From Paradesulfitobacterium ferrireducens (GTDB lineage Bacteria; Bacillota; Desulfitobacteriia; Desulfitobacteriales; Desulfitobacteriaceae), in contig NZ_JAFLRH010000035.1 in assembly GCF_017310645.1 (NCBI RefSeq), positions 1 through 38,003 of the forward strand: a stretch of DNA of 38,003 nt. The letters run 5' to 3'. Positions 24,661 to 31,451 of the stretch are shown here, in pieces (the stretch's first letter is position 1; every line of letters starts with the position of its first letter). Both the position numbers and the translations under genes were made by a program. The notes beneath the pieces were generated by a model that saw only the letters and a program-made list of their open reading frames with translations, was not told the DNA's origin and did not search any database.

Positions 24661-25902
24661 ATGAAGAAAACTGCACTCGAAGTCGCCCAAGAACAACTCG
24701 CAACTGCCATTGAATACATGAACCTTGATCAAGAGATCTACGAACTGTTGAAAGAGCCTCTATCCCAACTCACGGTAAGAATCCCGGTTAAAATGGACGA
24801 CGGGACGATTCGCATCTTTACCGGATTCCGCTTCCAACATAATGCAGCTTTAGGACCGACACGAGGCGGGACGCGTTTTCATCCGGAGGAAACGCCGGAA
24901 GATGTGAAAGCCCTTTCCCTGTGGATGACGTTGAAGAATGCCTTGAACGAGATTCCGAACGGGGGAGCCAAAGGTGGGATTATCGTAGATCCAGAGAAAT
25001 TGTCCAAGGGTGAACTGGAACGCCTCTGCCGTGCCTATGTACGCAAAATTGCCCCGACCATCGGAGCCTGGAAAGACTTCCCTGGTGCGGATATCGGCAC
25101 TTCAGCGGAAACCCAAAGCTGGATGCTGGATGAATGGGAGGCTTTGAACCTTCATCATGAGCCTGCCGGAATCAGCGGCAAACTGATGGTGCTCGGGGGT
25201 TCGGAAGGACGGCCGGAGGCAACCAGCCGCGGATTGCTCTATGCAACCAGGGAATCCGTCAAAGCCAAAGGGTTGGAGATGAAGCAATTAGCCGCCGTGG
25301 TTCAAGGATTTGGTAAAGTGGGATGGCATCTGGCCAAGCTGTACGAGATGGACGGGGTTAAAGTGGTCGCTGTGAGCGATGTTCATACCGGTATTTATAA
25401 TCCTGAAGGCTTGGATGTCAAGGACGTTAATGCGTATATGGATCGTAACGGAACCTTGGTCGGCTATCCCAAAGCTCAGGCAGTCAGCAACTCTGAGCTG
25501 CTTGAACTCGAATGTGATATTCTCGCTCCCTGTGCCGTTCAAAACGTGATTACGGACGAGAATGCGCCCAGAATTAAAGCCAGGTTCTTAATCGAAGGAG
25601 CCAATGGGCCCACGACTCCGGATGCCGAAAAGATATTGATCTCTAAGGGAGTGTTTATTGCTCCTGATATTTGGGCCAATTCCGGCGGCACACAAGTTGC
25701 ACACTTTGAACGGGTGCAAAACTTGAATGATGACCGCTGGTCCGAAGAAGAGGTAAATGCCAAACTCGAGCGCCTAATCGGCAAAGTATTCGCAGAAATC
25801 TACAAAATCCATACCGAGCAAAATATTTCCATGCGCCTTGCCTGCTGGGTAAGGTCGATCGGCAAAGTGGTTGATGCCATGAAGGCCCGGGGTTGGGTTT
25901 AA
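24661..25902 (+). CDS. Glutamate dehydrogenase (Glu/Leu/Phe/Val family)
   Basis: 413 residues, the usual length. Substrate domain: RIFTGFRFQHNAALGPTRGGTRFHP and the catalytic-lysine region IPNGGAKGGIIVDP (about 98-111). KDFPGADIGTSAETQSWMLDEW follows, then the Rossmann domain AAVVQGFGKVGWHLAKLYEMDGVKVVAVSD (about 212-241), and ANGPTTPDA and NSGGTQVAHFERVQN. The cofactor loop ends in Asp after VVAVS, which favours NAD and therefore catabolic use. It deaminates glutamate to 2-oxoglutarate. Position between a TAXI transporter and korDABC supports glutamate over other amino acids. AAGGAGAG precedes the ATG. Confidence 0.92.
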   Translation: MKKTALEVAQEQLATAIEYMNLDQEIYELLKEPLSQLTVRIPVKMDDGTIRIFTGFRFQHNAALGPTRGGTRFHPEETPEDVKALSLWMTLKNALNEIPNGGAKGGIIVDPEKLSKGELERLCRAYVRKIAPTIGAWKDFPGADIGTSAETQSWMLDEWEALNLHHEPAGISGKLMVLGGSEGRPEATSRGLLYATRESVKAKGLEMKQLAAVVQGFGKVGWHLAKLYEMDGVKVVAVSDVHTGIYNPEGLDVKDVNAYMDRNGTLVGYPKAQAVSNSELLELECDILAPCAVQNVITDENAPRIKARFLIEGANGPTTPDAEKILISKGVFIAPDIWANSGGTQVAHFERVQNLNDDRWSEEEVNAKLERLIGKVFAEIYKIHTEQNISMRLACWVRSIGKVVDAMKARGWV

Positions 25903-25913
25903 GGCGACATGTT

Positions 25914-25942
25914 CAAAGGGTAGGGCCTGACCCTACCCTTTG
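25914..25942 (+). other. Strong intercistronic stem-loop between gdh and korD
   Basis: CAAAGGGTAGGG (25914-25925) pairs perfectly with CCCTACCCTTTG (25931-25942) around CCTGA: 12 bp with no T-tract. It probably tunes mRNA processing, stability or partial read-through between gdh and kor. Confidence 0.65.
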
Positions 25943-25968
25943 CCAACTTAGGAAAGAGGAGGTAGAGC

Positions 25969-26175
25969 ATGCCTGAACCGAAAAAAATGCACATTGAGAT
26001 AGATAAGAAAAGCTGCAAACGCTGCGGCATCTGCCAGGGCTTATGTCCGCAGCAAGTGTATACCTTGGCCAAAGATGGCTCACCGGAGGTCACCAACCCG
26101 GAGCGCTGCACGAATTGCCACCTGTGTGATTTACGGTGTCCGGATTTTGCCATCACACTGGAGGTGTTAGCGTGA
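25969..26175 (+). CDS. korD: 2-oxoacid:ferredoxin oxidoreductase, ferredoxin-like delta subunit
   Basis: 68 residues with two 4Fe-4S motifs: CKRCGICQGLCP (first cluster, CxxCxxCxxxCP) and CTNCHLCDLRCP (second). This is the standard 2[4Fe-4S] electron-transfer subunit of KOR/OOR-type enzymes. The ATG has AGGAGG 9 nt upstream. Its TGA overlaps the GTG start of korA by 4 nt (GTGA), so translation is coupled. Confidence 0.92.
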   Translation: MPEPKKMHIEIDKKSCKRCGICQGLCPQQVYTLAKDGSPEVTNPERCTNCHLCDLRCPDFAITLEVLA

Positions 26176-27314
26176 ACAGACCGGTAGGCGTACAATTTAT
26201 GCAAGGGAACGAGGCCTGTGTTTACGCGGCCCTCGATGCCGGAGCCAAGTTTTATGGCGGGTATCCCATCACCCCGTCATCCGAGATTGCGGAATTGTCA
26301 GCCAAATTCCTGCCCCAAGTAGACGGAGTTTATCTCCAAATGGAAGATGAAATCGGCAGCATCGCGGCCATTATCGGCGCTTCGGCTGCCGGCAAGAAAG
26401 CATATACGGCCACCAGCGGCCCCGGGTTTTCCCTCATGCAGGAGAATTTAGGCATGGCCGTCTATGCCGAAGTACCGGTGGTCCTGATCAACGTCATGCG
26501 CAACGGCCCCAGCACCGGACTTGCGACCCGTCCGGCCCAGGGGGATGTCATGCAGGCCCGCTGGGGCACCCACGGGGATCATCCCATCATTGCCCTAAGC
26601 CCGGCCTCAGTCCAGGAATGCTATGACCTCACGCTCCGTGCATTCAACCTTTCTGAGAAATATCGCATCCCTGTAATCCTCTTAAGCGACGAAGTCATCG
26701 GGCACATGCGCGAAAGCCTAACCATCCCGGAACGGGATCAATTGGAAATTGTAAACCGCAAGCTGCCTGACGTACCGGTCGCAGGATACAAACCCTACCA
26801 GACCGGGGAGGATGACATTCCGGCCATTCCGCCGTACGGCACCGAATACATCGTACATGTCAGCAGTTCCTGCCACGACGAAAGCGGCTATTCCCACAGC
26901 GCGCCCCAGACTGCGGATAAACTAGTGAGCAGACTGCACCGCAAAATCGAAAAAAACAAACAAGACATCGTTCAAGTCGAATGGTTTGGCCCCGAGCAAG
27001 CGGACCTCACCCTTATCGCCTATGGCGCCGTTTCACGCGTAGCCAAGCAAGCCGTGGTCAATGCCCAGGCTCAGGGACTGTCGGTCAACTTACTGCGCCT
27101 GATCACGATCTGGCCGTTTGCGGATGATGAAGTGCAGGCTGCATTAGCCAAAGCCAAAGCAGTCTTGGTCCCAGAATTAAACTTGGGGCAGGTCGTCCGC
27201 GAAGTAGAGCGCCTCAATACCTTTGGCACCCCCATTCATGCTCTCTCCAGAATCGACGGGGAAATCCTCCTTCCGGCCCAGATCATGGAGAAAATCAAGG
27301 AGGTGCTCAAATAA
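26172..27314 (+). CDS. korA: 2-oxoglutarate ferredoxin oxidoreductase subunit alpha
   Basis: 380 residues from the GTG at 26172, which overlaps the korD stop; the longer frame to 26136 lies inside korD. Alpha-subunit signs: FMQGNEACVYAALDAGAKFYGGYPITPSSEIAE at the N-terminus, TATSGPGFSLMQENLGMAV, and a C-terminal transketolase-like domain with LLRLITIWPF. With KorB, KorC and KorD it oxidatively decarboxylates a 2-oxoacid to the acyl-CoA and reduces ferredoxin. 2-Oxoglutarate is favoured because glutamate dehydrogenase is the neighbour; branched-chain 2-oxoacids remain possible. Confidence 0.93.
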   Translation: MNRPVGVQFMQGNEACVYAALDAGAKFYGGYPITPSSEIAELSAKFLPQVDGVYLQMEDEIGSIAAIIGASAAGKKAYTATSGPGFSLMQENLGMAVYAEVPVVLINVMRNGPSTGLATRPAQGDVMQARWGTHGDHPIIALSPASVQECYDLTLRAFNLSEKYRIPVILLSDEVIGHMRESLTIPERDQLEIVNRKLPDVPVAGYKPYQTGEDDIPAIPPYGTEYIVHVSSSCHDESGYSHSAPQTADKLVSRLHRKIEKNKQDIVQVEWFGPEQADLTLIAYGAVSRVAKQAVVNAQAQGLSVNLLRLITIWPFADDEVQAALAKAKAVLVPELNLGQVVREVERLNTFGTPIHALSRIDGEILLPAQIMEKIKEVLK

Positions 27315-28153
27315 TGGCCTTATCCTACAAAGACTACCTGGAACCGAGCCAGCTTCCCCATATGTGGTGCCCGGGCTGCGGGGACGGCATCATCTTAAGG
27401 GCCTACACCGAAGCCTTGGCTGAATTGGAACTCGCGCCCAAAGACGTCGTCACTGTCACCGGCATCGGCTGCTGGGGCAAAGCGGATGATTACGTCTCCA
27501 CCCAGGCTTTTCATGGCACGCACGGACGGGCCTTAGCCTTTGCCACCGGCATTAAAACCGCCAACCCGGACTTAACCGTAGTCACCCTTATGGGTGACGG
27601 AGATGCCGTCACCATCGGGGGCAACCATTTCATCCATGCGGCTCGCCGCAATATCAACCTGACCGCCATTGTCACCAACAACTACAACTACGGCATGACC
27701 GGCGGCCAGTATTCCGCCACCACCCCGCTTAAAAGCAAAACCACCACGTCTCCCAATGGGGTGGCTGAACCCGGCTTTGATGTCTGCTTCCTGGCCGAAG
27801 CGGCCGGGGCTAATTTCGTCGCCCGCACCACAGTCTATCATGCGGTTGCCCTCAAGAATCTCATTAAAGAAGCCATTCTTCATCCCGGCTTCAGCCTGGT
27901 AGAGGTCATCAGCCCCTGTCCCACTTATTTCGGGCGTTTCAACGTCCATCCCAGCCCGGTCAACATGATGAACTGGCTCAAAGACAAAGCCGTACCCGTG
28001 CAGAAATACCGGGAAATGTCTGCGGAAGAACAATACGAGCATTTTGCCGTGGGCAAGATAGTCGTCAAAGAACGACCGGATTTCTACACCACCTACCAGC
28101 GCATCAACGGCGGCCAGGTTGCAGCAGAGGAGGGGGATGGCAATGGACGCTAA
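27314..28153 (+). CDS. korB: 2-oxoglutarate ferredoxin oxidoreductase subunit beta
   Basis: 279 residues. It is the thiamine-diphosphate subunit: MWCPGCGDGIILRAY at the N-terminus, GIGCWGKADDY, the TPP-binding GDGDAVTIGGNHFIHAARRN ending in NNYNYGMTGGQYSATTP, and VISPCPTYFGRFN. Its ATG overlaps the last base of the korA stop codon (TAATG). It works as a complex with korA, korC and korD in the cytoplasm. Confidence 0.94.
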   Translation: MALSYKDYLEPSQLPHMWCPGCGDGIILRAYTEALAELELAPKDVVTVTGIGCWGKADDYVSTQAFHGTHGRALAFATGIKTANPDLTVVTLMGDGDAVTIGGNHFIHAARRNINLTAIVTNNYNYGMTGGQYSATTPLKSKTTTSPNGVAEPGFDVCFLAEAAGANFVARTTVYHAVALKNLIKEAILHPGFSLVEVISPCPTYFGRFNVHPSPVNMMNWLKDKAVPVQKYREMSAEEQYEHFAVGKIVVKERPDFYTTYQRINGGQVAAEEGDGNGR

Positions 28154-28673
28154 ACCATGGCAAATCGTATTGGGCGGCACCGGCGGCCAGGGGTTAATTC
28201 TCGGCGGAGTCAGCCTAGCTAAAGCAGCTGTTGCCGAAGGAAAGAACGCCGTACAGACCCAGACCTACGGCATTCAGACCCGCGGCGGCTACTCCCAAGC
28301 CGAAGTCGTGATCAGCGACGGCACCGTATATTTCCCCAAGTGCGACAACCCGGACTTGGTTCTGGCTTTGAGCCAGGCAGCCTATGACCGCTATCAAAGC
28401 AAAATTTCCGCTGACTGCATCGTGCTCTATGACAGGGATGCCGTCACCGGTGCGGGGCGGGCCAAGGATATAGGATACCCTTTCCAGGCCAAAGCCATTG
28501 ATCTGGGCAATGAGAAAGTGATCAACTCCCTGGCCCTGGGTGCCGTCTTAAAGCTGTGCCCGGTGGTGAGCAAGGAAAGCATGGCCAAGGTACTGGAGGG
28601 AGCGCTCCCGGCCAAGGCCTTAAGCTTAAATCTGCGGGCGCTGGAACTAGGGTATAGCGAAATTTTGCAGTAA
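28143..28673 (+). CDS. korC: 2-oxoglutarate ferredoxin oxidoreductase subunit gamma
   Basis: 176 residues from the ATG at 28143. The GAGGAGGGGG run inside the end of korB sits 6 nt or more upstream of it, while the ATG at 28137 would abut the site. Gamma-subunit pattern: IVLGGTGGQGLILGGVSLAKAAV, TQTYGIQTRGGYSQAEVVIS and NPDLVLALSQAAYDRY. It overlaps korB by 11 nt. Last gene of the gdh-kor run; a terminator follows. Confidence 0.92.
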   Translation: MDAKPWQIVLGGTGGQGLILGGVSLAKAAVAEGKNAVQTQTYGIQTRGGYSQAEVVISDGTVYFPKCDNPDLVLALSQAAYDRYQSKISADCIVLYDRDAVTGAGRAKDIGYPFQAKAIDLGNEKVINSLALGAVLKLCPVVSKESMAKVLEGALPAKALSLNLRALELGYSEILQ

Positions 28674-28717
28674 TTAGATTTTGTATGAGTGTTAATAGTG
28701 CTAATCCAGAAAGAATG

Positions 28718-28752
28718 AAGCCTGTCTTAGGAATTTCTAAGGCAGGCTTATT
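28718..28752 (+). terminator. Terminator after korC
   Basis: AAGCCTGTCTTAG (28718-28730) pairs with CTAAGGCAGGCTT (28737-28749), with one T-G pair, around GAATTT. The T-tract is short (ATTT), so strength is uncertain. Confidence 0.65.
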
Positions 28753-28820
28753 TGGTATATCAGACTCCCATGCTACTCAGGGGGGAGTGTTTTCGCTAAT
28801 ACTGTTTTACAGCGAATTAA

Positions 28821-29366
28821 TTATGTCGGTTCAAATTCAGTAATAAACCACTTTTCTCCAAAATGTTTAACGTATACCTTAGCAGAATAGATATTTTTGC
28901 TCTCAGAAGTCGCCATATTAAATTTCACAATGTATTCAAAGGCGTCTGCGGATTTCTGTTTTTCATCTGCAATTTGATAACTTTCCACCCATGGACTAGA
29001 CTGTCCAGTTATCCATACCCACTGCGGTCTCAATTTATCTCTAAGTTCAGGAGAAAATACGGCAAATTGCAAGGCTCCGTTCCGGGTTTTAAAGCCTTCT
29101 GCCCATTTTGTTACTGCTTCACGTGGTGTGCTAGGGGCAATAGCTTTTTCCAAAAGTTCAACTTGCATTTGAAGGGAGTTAAGGTCTTCCATCATTTTAT
29201 TAACTGATTGGGCATTTTCATCATTCTTGATTAGGGTATTTTCATTATTTTTTATAATAAAATTTTCTTGTGGGTTTAATTGAGGAGGCGTTGCTGGAAC
29301 ACACCCTGTATTTCCTATAATAATTAAGGTCGATAAGATGATACTCATTCTTTTTAGATAGCTCAT
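28821..29366 (-). CDS. Small lipoprotein, function unknown
   Basis: 181 residues. The N-terminal signal ends in GNTGCVPATPP, placing the lipid-anchored Cys at about residue 22. Residues ~35-78 are Asn/Glu-rich and probably coiled coil. Residues ~80-181 form a compact domain (APSTPREAVTKWAEGFKTRNGALQFAVFSPELRDKL) that looks like an NTF2/DUF4829-type fold with a beta-rich end. The ATG has GGAG 9 nt upstream. The gene is more AT-rich than the kor genes and sits with the secreted protein upstream, in an accessory-looking stretch. No function is claimed. Confidence 0.7.
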   Translation of the reverse strand: MSYLKRMSIILSTLIIIGNTGCVPATPPQLNPQENFIIKNNENTLIKNDENAQSVNKMMEDLNSLQMQVELLEKAIAPSTPREAVTKWAEGFKTRNGALQFAVFSPELRDKLRPQWVWITGQSSPWVESYQIADEKQKSADAFEYIVKFNMATSESKNIYSAKVYVKHFGEKWFITEFEPT

Positions 29367-29405
29367 TGTATTTCACTCCTTCAATAATCAATTTGTGAGA
29401 AAATT

Positions 29406-29431
29406 AAAAGGAGTGGCAAATTAATGCCACT
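29406..29431 (-). terminator. Likely terminator of the secreted-protein gene
   Basis: On the minus strand AGTGGCA pairs with TGCCACT around TTAATT, then CCTTTT. It sits between the stop of the secreted protein (29482) and the lipoprotein gene. Confidence 0.55.
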
Positions 29432-29481
29432 TATACCCTTTCTAAAAAAATATTATTTTGAATATCTTATTAACTTTATCA

Positions 29482-30591
29482 TTATGGTAGATTCCCAGGT
29501 TTGACCCATACCCATCCGGAAGAAGGATATGTCCACCCTAAATCTCTAGAAAGTTCAGGGCTAATATCAATTCCTGCCCTATTTCCAACAGGACTATAAT
29601 AGTACGGTGCTCGTGTCCATGCACCATTTCCACCATTGTATCCAACATCATAAGCATCTTCTGCTTCAGGTACCATGTTTCCTAAAGCGTATGGTGGATT
29701 TGAAGATGTAAACGTTCCAGTAGGTTTATAAGTTCCATCATGTTTATATAATAAATAGTAATAAACACGTCGCCATAATGTACCATTTGGTTGAATTGAA
29801 GTAGTTGGCGAATTTGTTGGATCCCACCAGTTGTCATCCTCATTCCAAGGCCCTACCTCAATAACTGTAGCATTATAATAAGTTGAATCATCTTTTGAGA
29901 CCCAAACTGAATAAGGTGCATTAGAGTAATAGGGTTTATAAGCGGATGGAATACCCGTACTCCAATCTGACCCATAATAAGTCCAGTTAGCAAACTTAAG
30001 ATAAGCATCAGGTAATGCTACGTAGTCAGGATAATTGGGCCAATTTTTTGGAAACGAGCTTTGGCTGTAGGAGCTAGCCCAAACAAAATATTTAGGATTG
30101 GTTACTTGAATACTAATAGAATCACTTTGATCTATCGAATTAGCTTTTAGTTTCTCAATAAAGCTTGAAGAGCTTGTTTCTCTATATTTATTTTTTAGAG
30201 CTTCTAAAAATGATTTGTAATTACGTCCGGTTATTTTTTGCAGTTCAGTTTCCATTTGTGAAAGAATTTCCTTACCCTTGAGAATATCATCAGTTTTTTC
30301 AGTAGGCAATCCTAGTCGGGTTCTATTAAATTGGAGTAAATTGAGATGAGTTTCTCGAGTTAGTTGAGATATTTGGTTAAAAGTATTCTGAGGGAATCCT
30401 AATGATTGTAGTAGTACGTAGGCTTCATCTTGAATTTCTTTATTCCCACTTGCAAATATATAGAACAGATATTCTTGGACTTGTTCTATGTTCGAAGCTT
30501 GCACAGGGATAGGTGATGTCACTTGGTGTATACTACCAAATATCAAGATCACAATGATTACAACTATAGAAATCCGTTTGATTCTAAACAT
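29482..30591 (-). CDS. Secreted protein with RlpA/double-psi-barrel-like C-terminal domain
   Basis: 369 residues. A Sec signal peptide (about 1-32, ending PVQAS) is followed by a helical region to about residue 150. The C-terminal ~200 residues are rich in Tyr, Trp, Ser, Asn and Pro. That domain has VIEVGPWNEDDNWWD near residue 248, GYNGGNG, and VGNRAGIDISPELSRDLGW near residue 335. GPWN...GxNGG...GIDIS...LG resembles the core of RlpA/DPBB-type wall-active domains, where the Asp is catalytic. So a cell-wall-acting or carbohydrate-binding secreted protein is plausible but unproven. GGGAGGAG stands 6 nt before the ATG. The 22-bp repeat array lies 77 nt upstream of the start. Confidence 0.7.
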   Translation of the reverse strand: MFRIKRISIVVIIVILIFGSIHQVTSPIPVQASNIEQVQEYLFYIFASGNKEIQDEAYVLLQSLGFPQNTFNQISQLTRETHLNLLQFNRTRLGLPTEKTDDILKGKEILSQMETELQKITGRNYKSFLEALKNKYRETSSSSFIEKLKANSIDQSDSISIQVTNPKYFVWASSYSQSSFPKNWPNYPDYVALPDAYLKFANWTYYGSDWSTGIPSAYKPYYSNAPYSVWVSKDDSTYYNATVIEVGPWNEDDNWWDPTNSPTTSIQPNGTLWRRVYYYLLYKHDGTYKPTGTFTSSNPPYALGNMVPEAEDAYDVGYNGGNGAWTRAPYYYSPVGNRAGIDISPELSRDLGWTYPSSGWVWVKPGNLP

Positions 30592-30667
30592 ATTATTCTC
30601 CTCCCTTTAATTTGGTTGGTTTGGTGTAGGTATCGTTGAAGAGAGAACATAAAAGGAAATAAATATG

Positions 30668-30755
30668 AATATTCCGCAGAGAAAAAACATCTGAACCGTC
30701 GAAGTTGAACATCTCTTCCGCTTTAATTGAACAGTCCGACCGGAGTAACTGTACA
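30668..30755 (-). repeat. Left array: four tandem 22-bp repeats
   Basis: Read on the minus strand, four units of exactly 22 nt follow each other without gaps (30755-30734, 30733-30712, 30711-30690, 30689-30668). They begin TGTACAG, TGTTCAA, TGTTCAA and TGTTTTT, and each has CGG at unit positions 14-16. The array is preceded by GGG and ends in GGAATATT. The period is two helical turns. It lies upstream of the secreted-protein gene and points toward it. Confidence 0.85.
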
Positions 30756-30804
30756 CCCAATATTCTCTTGAAAAAATACACGGAATCCTTACTCCAGAGT
30801 ATAG

Positions 30805-30929
30805 ACTTGACATGGGGGCGACGGATGCTACCCTAGAGCAAAGGGATGGGGCTTACTTCAGAGAAATCCTTCTTATGAGCCCCTTCCCTCGACCCATTGA
30901 AGCATCCGACGCAGGGTCCCATGTCAAGT
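30805..30929. repeat. 125-nt multi-tier inverted repeat between the two arrays
   Basis: Outer stem ACTTGACATGGG (30805-30816)/CCCATGTCAAGT (30918-30929). Middle stem CGGATGCT (30822-30829)/AGCATCCG (30901-30908), plus GCG/CGC. Inner stem AGGGATGGGGCT (30842-30853)/AGCCCCTTCCCT (30878-30889) with one mismatch. About 35 base pairs in one rod with internal loops. It could be a structured RNA, a cruciform or a mobile-element end. No T-tract; no protein is supported here. Confidence 0.8.
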
Positions 30930-30960
30930 TGCCCCCAGAGAAAAACGTATATCTAAAGGG

Positions 30961-31027
30961 TGTTCAATTTCAAACGGAAACACTGTTCAATCTCAGCGGT
31001 CAAACTGTTCATTTCGACCCGGAATAT
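30961..31027 (+). repeat. Right array: three tandem 22/23-bp repeats in inverse orientation
   Basis: Plus-strand units at 30961-30983 (23 nt), 30984-31005 (22 nt) and 31006-31027 (22 nt) start TGTTCAA, TGTTCAA and TGTTCAT, with CGG at unit positions 14-17. Like the left array it is preceded by GGG and its last unit ends in CGGAATAT. The two arrays are mirror images pointing away from the central hairpin. Confidence 0.85.
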
Positions 31028-31130
31028 CAATAAATAATTAATATATTCAGTTACTTCCGATTATAACACCAATGTGTATAGGCTTATGTAATATTTTGTT
31101 GTCGATATAAGTTCTACTGTGTTAACTATT

Positions 31131-31352
31131 TTAGAATATTAATGCATTGACAAAGAATATTAAAAGGAATGTAATAATTTGCTCTAATTTCGTTTCCCCG
31201 GCAAAGATTAGGCTCAACAAGGGCGTTAGCCAGAGAAAGGGCGCATACAGTGCATAATCGAGCGGAGAAATGCCGAGGATGGATGTAATCAGGATTCTGT
31301 ACATATTCCATGAGATGAGGGCAGCCGGAACGACAATGAATTTATTGCATAT
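31131..31352 (-). pseudogene. Remnant of an NhaC-type Na+/H+ antiporter gene (C-terminal end)
   Basis: One minus-strand frame, open between stops but lacking a start with a ribosome site, encodes ALISWNMYRILITSILG then ISPLDYALYAPFLWLTP and LLSLIF. This matches the pattern near the C-terminus of NhaC antiporters, which reads roughly PLIPWN...LGVS..YAPYAFFN.LNP..S. About 50 residues are recognisable of an expected ~460; the rest of the gene is absent. The call is by pattern only. The surrounding 31028-31451 otherwise shows no gene. Confidence 0.55.
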
Positions 31353-31451
31353 TTAGAAAAGTTAGGTTGTATAAAGCAAATAAGTTTGTTACCATAATTT
31401 TGAGGGTAGCTTATAGTTTTTTCCCTATAGCGGCCGGAAAAGGGGATAAGC

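Noticed and set aside
27572..28180. 202-codon minus-strand frame opposite korB
   Set aside because: A long shadow frame caused by the codon bias of korB; no start site or family match.
29000..29020. DnaA box (TTATCCATA near 29004)
   Set aside because: Single near-match inside the lipoprotein gene; no cluster and no origin context.
30668..31027. CRISPR array
   Set aside because: The units are gapless 22-mers with internal variation; there are no conserved repeats separated by unique spacers and no cas gene.
30607..31033. Small open frames of 60-75 codons across the repeat element
   Set aside because: They run through the repeat units and the hairpin, have no ribosome site, and their sequences look like translated repeats.
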